Assembly: GCA_016722375.1 (NCBI GenBank)
Contig: JADKJG010000011.1
Span: 29,828-93,827 of the forward strand
DNA from: Bacteroidota bacterium
GTDB lineage: Bacteria; Bacteroidota; Bacteroidia; Chitinophagales; LD1
Reading direction: 5' to 3'
Length of the DNA: 64,000 nucleotides
A program made the translations under genes and the position numbers. Shown piece by piece: positions 35,018 to 43,763 of this stretch. The notes beneath the pieces were generated by a model. The model searched no databases and was not told the origin of the DNA. It saw only the letters and a program-made list of their open reading frames with translations. Each line of letters begins with the position of its first letter. The first letter of the stretch is position 1.

Positions 35018-35503
35018 ATGTACACTATTCAAAGACATTTAAACTATAACACCTGGGCTACCGGCAAAGCCGTAGAGGTTCTTTCATCTGTGGATGAAAA
35101 ACATTTTGATACTGAGGTGAAGAGTAGTTTTACTACTCTTCGCAAAACTGTTTTTCACCTTTGGGATGCTGAACAAATTTGGCTGACCCGCATTCAGGGA
35201 GGGACACCGAAAAGCTGGCCCAGCGTCAACTTTACGGGAACCACCTCTGGCATGTTGGACGGTTGGAAGAAAACCTCAAATGAACTGGCTGAATTTATAT
35301 CCTCCAAAGATCGTATTTTCTTAGACCAGGAGATTCACTACAAGAACATGAAAGGAATAGAATTCACGCAGCCAATAGAGGATATTCTATTCCACCTCGT
35401 CAATCATGGCAGTTTTCATCGCGGACAGTTAGTAACGATGCTTCGTGGCCTTGGGTTTGAAAAGTTCACTTCTCAGGATTTGATTGCATATATGCGTCTA
35501 TAA
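35018..35503 (+). CDS. DinB family protein
   Basis: A 161-residue four-helix DinB/YfiT-like protein. Landmarks are HLNYNTWATGKAVEVLSSV at the N-terminus, VFHLWDAEQIWL with the first metal His, and LFHLVNHGSFHRGQLVTMLR with the paired His residues of the metal site. Proteins of this fold include thiol-S-transferases and damage-induced proteins; the reaction here is unknown. It follows the M42 gene by 20 bp, and its stop overlaps the convergent HAD gene by six bases. Confidence 0.87.
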   Translation: MYTIQRHLNYNTWATGKAVEVLSSVDEKHFDTEVKSSFTTLRKTVFHLWDAEQIWLTRIQGGTPKSWPSVNFTGTTSGMLDGWKKTSNELAEFISSKDRIFLDQEIHYKNMKGIEFTQPIEDILFHLVNHGSFHRGQLVTMLRGLGFEKFTSQDLIAYMRL

Positions 35504-36148
35504 CACGGAAGAAATTTCTTCCAGACTTCTTAATTTCCAATCTGCGATAATGAAACGTGCTTCATCATAAGTCGCCGGGTCGGGTATTATCACGCATTTC
35601 ATTTTCGCTGACTTTGCCGCAAGCAAACCATTGAATGAATCTTCAATTACCACACATCTTTCCGGTCGAACGTTGATGCGATCAGCGGTGTGAAGAAAGA
35701 CTGCCGGATGTGGTTTTCCATAGGTTTCATACTCTGCAGATACCAACATATCGAAATAGGATTCAATCTCCAGTTTCTTTACCGTTGCCTTAATCAAACG
35801 CATGGCTGAAGATGAGGCCAGCGCTATTTTTAAGTTTTTGCTTTTACAATAGTTTAAAGATTCATGAACTCCTTTCATTGCCTTGGCTTGATGTGTAATG
35901 GCATATTCCATTTCATCAAGTACTTCATCATGAATCTGAACTCTACTTTTGCCTTTCCAAGGTTGACGATGCCACCAATATTCTACCACTTCATCAAAAC
36001 GAAAGCCGGTAGTTTCGATACAATCTGCTTCGCTCAGTTGCAACCCAACGGTAGCAAAAATCTTTATTTCAGCCTTTCGCCAAAAAGGTTCTGAATCAAT
36101 CAGCAATCCATCCATATCATAGATAACGGCATCGAAATGTTTTGTCAT
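35498..36148 (-). CDS. HAD family sugar phosphatase (HxpB/YniC-like)
   Basis: A 216-residue haloacid dehalogenase-type phosphatase. Motif I is AVIYDMDGLLIDSEPF (nucleophile and acid Asp), motif II LASSSAMRL, and motif III/IV KPHPAVF with VIEDSFNGLLAAKSA. The helical cap between motifs I and II and the overall order match hexitol/2-deoxyglucose-6-phosphate phosphatases. I start it at 36148 (MTKHFDAVIY); a longer frame to 36220 would overlap the divergent terC gene. Confidence 0.9.
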   Translation of the reverse strand: MTKHFDAVIYDMDGLLIDSEPFWRKAEIKIFATVGLQLSEADCIETTGFRFDEVVEYWWHRQPWKGKSRVQIHDEVLDEMEYAITHQAKAMKGVHESLNYCKSKNLKIALASSSAMRLIKATVKKLEIESYFDMLVSAEYETYGKPHPAVFLHTADRINVRPERCVVIEDSFNGLLAAKSAKMKCVIIPDPATYDEARFIIADWKLRSLEEISSVL

Positions 36149-36181
36149 TTTACGGTTTAATTTTGCACGAAATAATACCTT

Positions 36182-36958
36182 TTGGATTTCCTTACCGAGT
36201 TTCTTTCGCCCTTCCTTCAACCCGACCCAAAAACCGCTGCGCTGGTGGTGTTGAATCTAGTTTTAATTGAAAGCTTACTTTCTATTGACAATGCCGCTGT
36301 GCTGGCAACTATGGTCATGGATCTGCCGAAAGAGAAACGTAGCAGAGCATTGAAATACGGCATTCTCGGTGCTTATGTTTTTCGCGGATTGGCCTTGTTT
36401 TTTGCCAGTGAATTAATCAAAATTAATTGGCTGAAACTGGCTGGCGGTGCCTATCTATTATATCTGACAGGACATTTTTTCTACAAAAGAATCGGCAAAG
36501 AGGAGCACATCCTTGATATTCAAAAGGGAGAATTGGATGAAAAGATAAAGCATCCCAAAACGATTCCGGGGTTAAACCACTTTTGGAGTGTAGTGGTGAT
36601 GGTAGAACTGATGAACCTCACTTTTTCTATTGACAATGTATTTGCTGCGGTGGCCTTTACCGATAATATCTTCATCATCTGTACCGGAGTGTTTATCGGC
36701 ATCCTTTCCATGCGTATCGTGGCAGGATATTTTGTAAAACTGATGGAACGTCTTCCTTTTCTCGATTCCATTGCTTATTTGGTCATCGGTGTCTTGGGAC
36801 TACGTTTGTGCCTTGAATTCGCCTGTCATTATACTCCTGATTTTATATTGTGCAGAATGTTGGAAGCAGAGAACGCTGACATGTATTTTTCCATTTTCAC
36901 CGTGTCGCTTTTTGTCTTGCCTATTCTTTACCATCTGATTTTTAGAAAGAAAACGTAA
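36182..36958 (+). CDS. TerC family integral membrane protein
   Basis: A 258-residue TerC/Alx-like protein with seven to nine membrane spans. The family acidic motif appears twice: LLSIDNAAVLATM near residue 33 and LTFSIDNVFAAVAF near residue 142, consistent with the two-repeat transporter fold implicated in manganese export and metalation of secreted proteins. The start is a TTG at 36182, since no ATG is available before the first transmembrane helix. It is divergent from the HAD gene, with a 33-bp gap, and converges on the shikimate kinase gene. Confidence 0.87.
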   Translation: MDFLTEFLSPFLQPDPKTAALVVLNLVLIESLLSIDNAAVLATMVMDLPKEKRSRALKYGILGAYVFRGLALFFASELIKINWLKLAGGAYLLYLTGHFFYKRIGKEEHILDIQKGELDEKIKHPKTIPGLNHFWSVVVMVELMNLTFSIDNVFAAVAFTDNIFIICTGVFIGILSMRIVAGYFVKLMERLPFLDSIAYLVIGVLGLRLCLEFACHYTPDFILCRMLEAENADMYFSIFTVSLFVLPILYHLIFRKKT

Positions 36959-36970
36959 ATCTCAATAGTT

Positions 36971-37480
36971 TTAATTGCGCTCTTGGATTGCTTGTACTAG
37001 CTCATCCATTTTCTGTCGAACCGGATCAAACACAAGCTGTGCCTGCTGATAGAATGGTAGGCGCTCTTCAAATGTAGTTTGAATATATTTTTTCAAATCG
37101 GGTTCATTCAGACCCTTTAGAAGCGGACGTGTAGATATCTCTGTGGTTTTGAGGCGCGAAAAGATGACTTCGATGCCTGGATGAAGAAAAACCACTATAC
37201 CCTGAGATTTCATCCAATCCATATTATCAAAATAGCAAGGCGTGCCACCTCCGGTAGCTATCACTTGTGTGCCTGGGGCATTCCTCAAACATTTCTGCTC
37301 AGCCTTTCTGAAAAAATCAAAGCCCTGCTCATTTATTAACTCACTGACATGTTGTTTGCCGAATTGATGGCTGATGATTTCATCCAAATCACTGAATCCC
37401 ATCTTGATTTGTCTAGCCAATTTCTTTCCAAAAGTAGTTTTGCCAGATCCCATAAAGCCAATGAGGTAAATATTCTTCAC
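36971..37480 (-). CDS. aroK: Shikimate kinase
   Basis: A 169-residue shikimate kinase, fifth step of the chorismate pathway. The Walker A motif GFMGSGKTT is at residues 8-16, the shikimate-binding SDLDEII near 30-36, VIATGGGTPC (the GGG motif) near 74-83 and the lid Arg in STRPLLKG. The length is typical. It begins a divergent intergenic region of nearly 870 bp that contains repeat array B. Confidence 0.93.
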   Translation of the reverse strand: MKNIYLIGFMGSGKTTFGKKLARQIKMGFSDLDEIISHQFGKQHVSELINEQGFDFFRKAEQKCLRNAPGTQVIATGGGTPCYFDNMDWMKSQGIVVFLHPGIEVIFSRLKTTEISTRPLLKGLNEPDLKKYIQTTFEERLPFYQQAQLVFDPVRQKMDELVQAIQERN

Positions 37481-37701
37481 GAAGCAATATTAGCCTATAT
37501 GGTATAAACTCTAAAGGATTTCTAATGCATCTCCATGGACCGGAGGAGGAGGTATGTCATATAGATGGGTTCACTTACGATTGGCAGAAATCTCATTCGC
37601 CTACACTTATTCTAGTTCAGACGCTCACTTATTGAAAAAGGCACATAGAAAATGAACAATACTACATGCCGTAAGGTAAAATGTATGTACTTATCCTTTG
37701 T
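37481..37701. other. Intergenic, nothing recognised
   Basis: The divergent gap between aroK and the penicillin acylase gene runs from 37481 to 38347. Its first 221 bases contain no frame with coding character, no TAnnTTTG box and no repeat that I can support. CAATATTA near 37489 is a poor match to a reversed -7 box for aroK. Confidence 0.3.
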
Positions 37702-37925
37702 TAATCACATGCTATTGTCCCAATAGTACGTGCTATGGCTCCAAAAGCTCATGCTATTGTCGCAATAGTACATGCTATGGCTTCAAAAGCTCATGCTATT
37801 GTCCCAATAGCACATGCTATGGCTCCAAAAGCTCATGCTATTGTTACAATAGCACATGCTATGACTCCAAAAGCTCATGCTATTGTTAGAATAGTGCATG
37901 CTATTCGTTGGATAGCATGCACTAT
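37702..37925. repeat. Array B: exact 21-bp (42-bp double unit) repeat array of dyads
   Basis: GCTAT recurs at 37711, 37732, 37753, 37774, 37795, 37816, 37837, 37858, 37879 and 37900, ten exact 21-bp steps, and a final inverted copy ATAGCATGCACTAT (37912-37925) keeps phase. Odd and even units differ, so the full unit is 42 bp. Odd junctions hold 14-bp dyads such as ATAGCACATGCTAT (37807-37820), with centres 42 bp apart. Odd units also form tight hairpins GCTATTG-NNN-CAATAG. The core TAGCACATGCTA is identical to one dyad of array A 20 kb away. No CRISPR-associated gene is nearby. Confidence 0.9.
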
Positions 37926-38347
37926 ACGTGTGTTTTTAGGTGATTTTTTGAAGATTTTAGGGTATTTCACGATAAAATCAGAAATATCAAAGTAGCTGTC
38001 GTTGGAGTACTTGCTATCATTGAATGGCTCAACGGTAATCATAGAGTAGTTAGCCTAGCCGGAACTAAAGCGCAACAGATCATTTTGTAAAAGTCTAAAT
38101 AGCCAATTAGAGGAATGTGGAAATCCCACAAAATGTCCAAAATCAATGCACTACCAGATATTTAGTACGGTATCGGTTTCAAATCGTTAAGGTCCGTTCT
38201 GAACTTTTCTTGAGCGGTTGTCTTGCTAGATCGGGTTAAACTCGATTCGGAAGCAATTAATTTGAAGTTTATCCTTAATCTTGGTTTATAAATCTTTGAG
38301 GGCGCGTTTATATCTATATTTTAGCCGCCTTAAAAATATTGTGACTG
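37926..38347. other. Intergenic, nothing recognised
   Basis: This 422-base stretch between array B and the penicillin acylase start is AT-rich and holds no supported gene. GTGGAAATCCCAC near 38118 is a small 5-bp-stem hairpin. No clear promoter for the downstream gene was identified. Confidence 0.3.
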
Positions 38348-40824
38348 GTGAAATACCGTGATTTATTCCTTACTTTATTAACGACCGCTGGATTATTGCT
38401 GTTGTTCAATTCAAGAATAGGCGTAATGCCGCCATTGGGTAAATTTTTGAACCCTTTTGATGGCGTCTGGCAAAATGCTGAAAATTCGTCCTCTCTTAAG
38501 GATGTTGAATATCAATTGGAGGGATTAAAAGCAGGGGCAAAGGTCTATTTTGATGATAGGATGGTTCCGCATGTTTTTGCAGAAAGCGATGAGGATATGT
38601 ATTTTTTACAGGGATACATCACCGCCAAATACCGTTTATGGCAGATGGAGATTCAAACGCACAATGCTGCCGGGAGACTAACGGAAGTAGTAGGGGAGAA
38701 GGCACTTGAAACTGACCGCCGAACGAGAAGGCTGGGCATGCAAACCGATGCCGACGATGCCACGGCGTTTGTAGCCAAGAACCCAGAAAGCAAAAGAATG
38801 ATTCAGGCCTATTGCGACGGGGTGAATGCCTATATCAAAAACTTAAAAAGGAAGGATTACCCAATTGAATATAAACTGCTGGACTATCAACCGGAAGCGT
38901 GGACGCCGGTGAAGGTTTCATTGCTATTAAAGAACATGGCCAGCATTCTTTCGGTTTTGAGTATGATATTGAGAATACCAACTTCATTGCTAAATATGGT
39001 GACGAAGCATTTCAAAAGCTTTATCCTGATTTTACCGATGCTGAGGACCCTGTAATTCCTGTTGGAACGAAATGGGGTTTTAAGGCAAACAGCTCAAATA
39101 AATCACAGGCTGCCGTTGAAACGAAATCGGGAGAAACATATAGTTCTATATTAGAAAAGCCGGAGGAGATAAATGGCTCCAACAATTGGGCGGTGAGTGG
39201 CAGCAAGACAAAAAGCGGTAAGCCAATTCTTTGCAATGATCCGCATCTGAAATTATCACTCCCCTCTATTTGGTTTGAGATGCACTTGGTCTCGCCTACC
39301 ATGAATGTTTATGGTGCCACTCTTCCCGGTTCACCTGCGGTTATTATAGGATTTAATGATTCTATTTCATGGGGGGTGACGAATGGTGGCAGAGATGTAC
39401 GTGATTGGTACAAAATTAAATTCAAAGATGCCTCTCGTGAAGAATATGAAGTCAACGGACAATGGGAAAAGTCTATTAAAAAGCCAGAACTATTCTTGGT
39501 TCGCGGAAAAGGGGCTTTCCATGATACAGTAGTTTATACTCGTTTTGGGCCAGTGGTGTTTGATGAGAAGTTTGGTGAGGTGGAGAGTAAAAAGAATATG
39601 GCGGTATCTTGGACAGCTAAATTGCCCTCCAACGAATTTGAGACGTTTTACGGCTTAAACAAAGGAAAGAACTATGACGATTATATGCAGGCCTTGAAAC
39701 ATTATGATTGCCCTTCGCAGAATTTTGTTTTTGCTTCCAGAAGCGGTGACATAGCCATCCGGCATCAAGGTAAGTTTCCAATAGTAAATGATATGCCTGG
39801 CAAAGGCAAGTTGGTATTTGATGGTAGCACGGATCAGGGCGAGTGGAAACAGTTTATTCCTTCGGAACAAAATCCTTCCATGTTGAATCCTGATCGTGGT
39901 TTTGTGAGTAGTGCCAACCAACGGCCTACAGATTCTACTTATCCTTATTACTATTCTGGAGTGGGGGTTTTTGAAAATTATCGCAATCGAAGAATCAATC
40001 AATTATTGGCCGGTGGTAAGGATATTGATGTAGATTTTATGAAAAAAATGCAGAATGATAATTTCAATCTTCACGCCTCTGAAGTTGCACCCATCATGCT
40101 ATCACTTCTTGATCTTTCTGCCTTAAACACAGAGGAGAAGAAAATAGCTGAAGAGATTTATCATTGGGATTTTTATAACAACCCGGATGAAACAACCCCG
40201 ATATATTTTGAAATCTGGTGGAATGAATTGCGCAGATTATTGTGGGATGAAATGGCTGACCCGAAGGTTCCGATGAAGCAACCGAGTTTTTATATCACCG
40301 GTAAGTTTTTGCAATCGGACAGCACCTCTGCCTTCTATGATATTCTCAGTACTCCGGAAAAGGAATCGAGAAAGGATATCGTGCTGCGTTCATTCAAACA
40401 TATTTTAATCTCCCTGCGCAACAAAGAATTTACAGAAACCAAAGGCGCCTATGCTAACGATAGAGTCTATGAAAAGAAAGACATGAATGCAAAGGATTGG
40501 GGGAGTTATAAATCTACTAAGATTGCGCACCTGGCAGGTATTGATGCTTTCAGCAAGTTGAACGTATACAGCGGAGGCAATATAGGTACCATTAATGCCA
40601 CCAACTCTGCACACGGCCCATCCTGGAGAATGATCGTTGATGAAGCAACGATGAAGGCCTATGTTGTTTATCCGGGCGGACAATCGGGTAATCCGGGAAG
40701 CCCCTATTACGATAACATGGTGAATGCCTGGGCGAAAGGAGAATATTTTCAGGCATCTTTTGTGCGAACTGGTGATGGGCTTGGCGCACACAAACTTTTT
40801 ATATCCACTTTTAAACCAAAATAA
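38348..40824 (+). CDS. Penicillin acylase family (Ntn-hydrolase) protein, frameshifted
   Basis: An exported penicillin/quorum-quenching acylase-like Ntn hydrolase of about 825 residues once one frame break is repaired. The N-terminus (GTG start, MKYRDLFLTLLTTAGLLLLF) is a signal anchor. FDDRMVPHVFAESDEDMYFL and QGYITAKYRLWQMEIQ are alpha-subunit blocks. GSNNWAVSG (Ser near 277) is the autocatalytic cleavage site and beta-chain nucleophile, followed by LCNDPHL. Adding one G at 38953-38954 joins LSG to FEYDIENTNF. The substrate (acyl amides, homoserine lactones or cell-wall amides) cannot be read from sequence. Confidence 0.87.
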
Positions 40825-40829
40825 ATCTA

Positions 40830-41192
40830 ATGAAGTTTCTTATTGCTATTGTCTTGATTGCAGTTTTGTCTTTTGCCGTACAACAGTTTTTCCCTTGGTG
40901 GTCTGTTGCCATTGTTGCTTTTGCAGTCGGTTTTGTCATGCGCCAGCCGCGTCGCGAAGCTGCCTTTTTCGCAGGGCTGCTTTCCCTATTCTTACTATGG
41001 ACGTTCTATTCCTATTATCTGGCTCATGCCAATCAGCATTTGCTTTCTGAAAAACTGGCAGAATTATTTGCTCCGATTATTAGAGACAAACAATTCCGTC
41101 TATATATCCTTACCGGTGCTATAGGAGGATTGGTTGGCGGTTTTGCGTCGCTAAGCGGAAGACTTTCTGCTATCGCAGTAGGGATGAAGTAA
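40830..41192 (+). CDS. Hypothetical membrane protein
   Basis: A 120-residue protein with about four transmembrane segments (residues 2-18, 24-38, 46-66, 91-110) and a conserved-looking RQPRREAAFFAGLLS loop. No named family was recognised. It lies five bases after the penicillin acylase stop and is almost certainly cotranscribed with it. It converges with the CAP gene. Confidence 0.72.
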   Translation: MKFLIAIVLIAVLSFAVQQFFPWWSVAIVAFAVGFVMRQPRREAAFFAGLLSLFLLWTFYSYYLAHANQHLLSEKLAELFAPIIRDKQFRLYILTGAIGGLVGGFASLSGRLSAIAVGMK

Positions 41193-41211
41193 TCTTTTTT
41201 AGTTCGATTAT

Positions 41212-41850
41212 CTAATAATCTCCGCTAAAGTCCTGAGTGGCTCTAATGGAGCGCGCGTTATTTTCATCTTTTGTTTCAAAGATAGCCCCACAACCTAAAT
41301 AGAGCAGGTTTTTGTCGAGCATCACCTTGCGATGTGGTGGAGAATTGTATAAGTCTTTCACCAATACTTCTGCCACTTGCAGGTAGCTTACTTTCAGTGG
41401 AACCGGGAAGCTATTCATATCAATATTTTCCCCATTCACTGTTGAATTCACGCCAAACAGTTTTAACCGCACCGGTGGCATTTTCAATGCAGCGGTTTTG
41501 GGATTGACATGCTCAAAGAAATTTTTTGCCACCATCTGATGCGTGTGTACCACCGCAGCGTTTCTCAGTTCCGCTGAAAATTTTAAAGTTGCCACATTCT
41601 TTTGTTCCCGAAGTTTATTGGTGGCAAAGAAGAAAGCCGCATTCATCAGGTGCAGATCGTAGTGGGCAGGGTCAACCACCCTGTTTGGTTCTTTAAGCGT
41701 ATCAAAACTCTTCCACGTATGATCTTCATACACTTTCTGTTTGAAGTAGGAATCCTTCTGAAACAGCGTGATTTCAGATAGATATTGTCCGCCTTTATCC
41801 GAGGCAAATAATAGAGGTAGTAGATATAAAAAGACAACCGCAGGCCACAT
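41212..41850 (-). CDS. CAP (SCP/PR-1) domain protein, exported
   Basis: A 212-residue exported protein. A short signal peptide (MWPAVVFLYLLPLLFASD) precedes a CAP/cysteine-rich secretory domain: LRNAAVVHTHQMVAKNFFEH (first His and Glu/His region), ENIDMN, and NSPPHRKVMLDKNLLYLGCG with the second His. The bacterial SCP signature HxxH/ENI/SPPHR is well preserved. The role of the extracellular CAP fold in bacteria is uncertain. It lies 62 bp downstream of the NYN gene on the same strand. Confidence 0.87.
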   Translation of the reverse strand: MWPAVVFLYLLPLLFASDKGGQYLSEITLFQKDSYFKQKVYEDHTWKSFDTLKEPNRVVDPAHYDLHLMNAAFFFATNKLREQKNVATLKFSAELRNAAVVHTHQMVAKNFFEHVNPKTAALKMPPVRLKLFGVNSTVNGENIDMNSFPVPLKVSYLQVAEVLVKDLYNSPPHRKVMLDKNLLYLGCGAIFETKDENNARSIRATQDFSGDY

Positions 41851-41912
41851 ACCTTTAAAACGAAATTATTTGAAAAATATTGGGTGCGGGGTAAGTCCCC
41901 GATATTTTCAGA

Positions 41913-42686
41913 CTATTTCTCTCTTACATAAACAAGGGTAGTGCCGTGTTTGGTTGCTTTTTCCGAAAACTCGAACCGATTTCCAATGCTTTTGATTAAA
42001 GGCAGCAACTTCTTGAATCCGTGATTGCGAGGGTCAAAGTCCGGTTGCTTCTTAATGAGCAAATTCCCCAACTCACCTAGAAAAGCCCATCCCTCTTCAT
42101 CTGCAATATCGTTGATGCTATCGGAAATCAGATTGACCAATTCCTTATTGATAGGTCCAATCACCTCTTCCGAAGTGTTTTGAGATTTTGTTTTGGTCTT
42201 TGATTTTTGAGCAGGTCTGGAAGCCGGTTGCGGCAGCGGTTGTTTAGCCTTCAATATCTCAAGGTAGATAAATTTATCGCAGGCCGAGATAAAGGCCGTA
42301 GGCGTTTTCTTCTCTCCCAAACCCAACACCTTCATGCCTGCCTCTCGAAGGCGTATAGCCAAACGGGTGAAATCACTATCGCTTGAAACGATACAAAATC
42401 CATCCACCCTACCACTGTAAAGGATGTCCATAGCATCAATAATCATGGCAGAGTCGGTCGCGTTCTTGCCGCTGGTATAACTATATTGTTGTACCGGAGT
42501 GATGGCATTTTCAAGCAAAACTGTTTTCCAACCCGATACCGTAGGTTTTGTCCAATCGGCATAAATCTTTTTGAAGGTTGGTGTGCCATACTTGGCAATC
42601 TCTTCCAACATCGCCTTCACGTTTGAATAGGGCACGTTGTCGGCATCTATTAAAACCGCGAAACGAAGCTCTTTGATGGTTTCCAT
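41913..42686 (-). CDS. NYN domain ribonuclease-like protein with LOTUS/OST-HTH domain
   Basis: A 257-residue protein. The NYN (PIN-like) nuclease domain spans about 8-140 with acidic residues in FAVLIDADNVP, GKNATDSAMIIDAMD and CIVSSDSDFTRLA, and GLGEKKTPTAFISACDKFIY closing the fold. A Lys/Ser/Pro linker (about 150-175) leads to a C-terminal OST-HTH/LOTUS domain (WAFLGELGNLLIKKQPDFDP, then GFKKLLPLIKSIG), an RNA-binding module. It is probably an RNA-processing or decay enzyme. The start at 42686 lies about 100 bp below the 21-bp array C, which sits in its upstream region. Confidence 0.9.
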   Translation of the reverse strand: METIKELRFAVLIDADNVPYSNVKAMLEEIAKYGTPTFKKIYADWTKPTVSGWKTVLLENAITPVQQYSYTSGKNATDSAMIIDAMDILYSGRVDGFCIVSSDSDFTRLAIRLREAGMKVLGLGEKKTPTAFISACDKFIYLEILKAKQPLPQPASRPAQKSKTKTKSQNTSEEVIGPINKELVNLISDSINDIADEEGWAFLGELGNLLIKKQPDFDPRNHGFKKLLPLIKSIGNRFEFSEKATKHGTTLVYVREK

Positions 42687-42789
42687 TTTGTATGAATTTG
42701 AGTGCAATATAAGAGAATAGGATTCCTACGCCGAAGGCACTGAACCAAGAAGAAAAATCGGCTTCTAACAACTGTAACTATATTCCTAA

Positions 42790-42977
42790 ATTGGAAATAA
42801 CCTTCCTTAATTGGTATTTAGGCTAATGTGACTGGTATAGCGCCTGTTGTAATCAGTATTGCCCCTTGTTTGATTAGTATAGCGTGGAAACTTATTGGTT
42901 AAGCGGGGATTATAATTGGTTTTCGGGGGAAAATGATTGGTATTCGCGGGATTATGATTGGTTAAAGCCTTTGGCAG
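42790..42977. repeat. Array C: asymmetric 21-bp repeat array
   Basis: Nine degenerate direct units begin at 42790, 42810, 42831, 42852, 42873, 42894, 42915, 42936 and 42957. The first step is 20 bp and the other seven are exactly 21. The approximate consensus is ATTGGTATAGCGGGGATTAT plus one base; the best-preserved units are the sixth to eighth. Unlike arrays A, B and D the unit is not a clear dyad. It occupies the middle of the 459-bp gap 42687-43145, upstream of the NYN gene; the remainder (42978-43145) shows nothing recognisable. Confidence 0.8.
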
Positions 42978-43145
42978 AGGAACTTATGGGCGCTTTAGGG
43001 CATTCACTTAGAGAATGAATACATACCGCCCAATTATTCAGCCAATTAGGAAAAATTTGAAGTGAGTATGCTACTAGCGAATTAGAGAAAACTTGCCACC
43101 AAGAAGAAAGTCAACTGAGAATCACTAAGAACTTCCTGCAGATAT

Positions 43146-43760
43146 TTACAAGCAGTTTCTGTTATACTCCCCTACAATGTCTTCTATATCCTCACTTCGG
43201 AAAGTTTTCTGTTTGATTTTAATGGCTAATTCAGGACAATCGGCAAAATATAAAGACATGCTATCTCTGAAATCATCCCAATTTATTTTAGTGAGTGTTC
43301 CCTGATGTTTCTGTAAAATGTAATCAATACTTGGGGCGCAGACCCCGCAACGAGGGCTGAGCGAGGGGAGTGGATAGTACTTCAGCAAACGCAGGCTGCC
43401 GTCCTTTATCAATAGCAAAAAGAAATATTGGCTGCCTGAATGAAATGGGTTTGCTATTCCCGCATCATTTTTAACCGAGACCATTCTTATCTTTTCTCTT
43501 CTATATTCAAATTGCACTTCTGCTACCTCTCCAGGTTTTATGGACTGCTGTACACCCGTAGAATCGAAATAGGTCATTCCCCAGTGCATATTGTGATAGG
43601 CGGGTTCGCGATCTATTTTATTCAGAGGAACATCTAAAGTGATTGGAATCGTATCATCTGAAAGGGTGATGAGCAAAGCCGGTAGCTTTTTTGCTTCCAC
43701 ATTATTTCTACATGAAAAAAGCAGAAAAAATACGAAGGCAAAAATCTTTGCTTTGTCCAT
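43146..43760 (-). CDS. Hypothetical lipoprotein or exported protein
   Basis: A 204-residue protein with an N-terminal export signal (MDKAKIFAFVFFLLFSCRNN) whose Cys may be a lipobox, although Phe at -2 is unusual. The rest contains beta-rich stretches (GEVAEVQFEYRREKIRMVSV) and several Cys (SPRCGVCAP, DCPEL, NRNCL). No family was recognised. It follows the DUF5723-like gene by three bases and is the last gene of a three-gene minus-strand operon. The SLSPRCGVCAP segment is locally G+C-rich. Confidence 0.72.
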   Translation of the reverse strand: MDKAKIFAFVFFLLFSCRNNVEAKKLPALLITLSDDTIPITLDVPLNKIDREPAYHNMHWGMTYFDSTGVQQSIKPGEVAEVQFEYRREKIRMVSVKNDAGIANPFHSGSQYFFLLLIKDGSLRLLKYYPLPSLSPRCGVCAPSIDYILQKHQGTLTKINWDDFRDSMSLYFADCPELAIKIKQKTFRSEDIEDIVGEYNRNCL

Positions 43761-43763
43761 GAT

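Noticed and set aside
37698..37995. Open frames across array B giving Cys- or His/Ala-rich heptad peptides
   Set aside because: The 21-bp period is seven codons, so any frame without a stop in one unit stays open and yields heptads automatically. There is no promoter or ribosome-binding context, and the repeated dyads explain the sequence better.
42790..42977. Plasmid-type replication origin (iterons)
   Set aside because: The spacing fits, but no rep, par or DnaA-box context is present and the neighbours are ordinary chromosomal genes.
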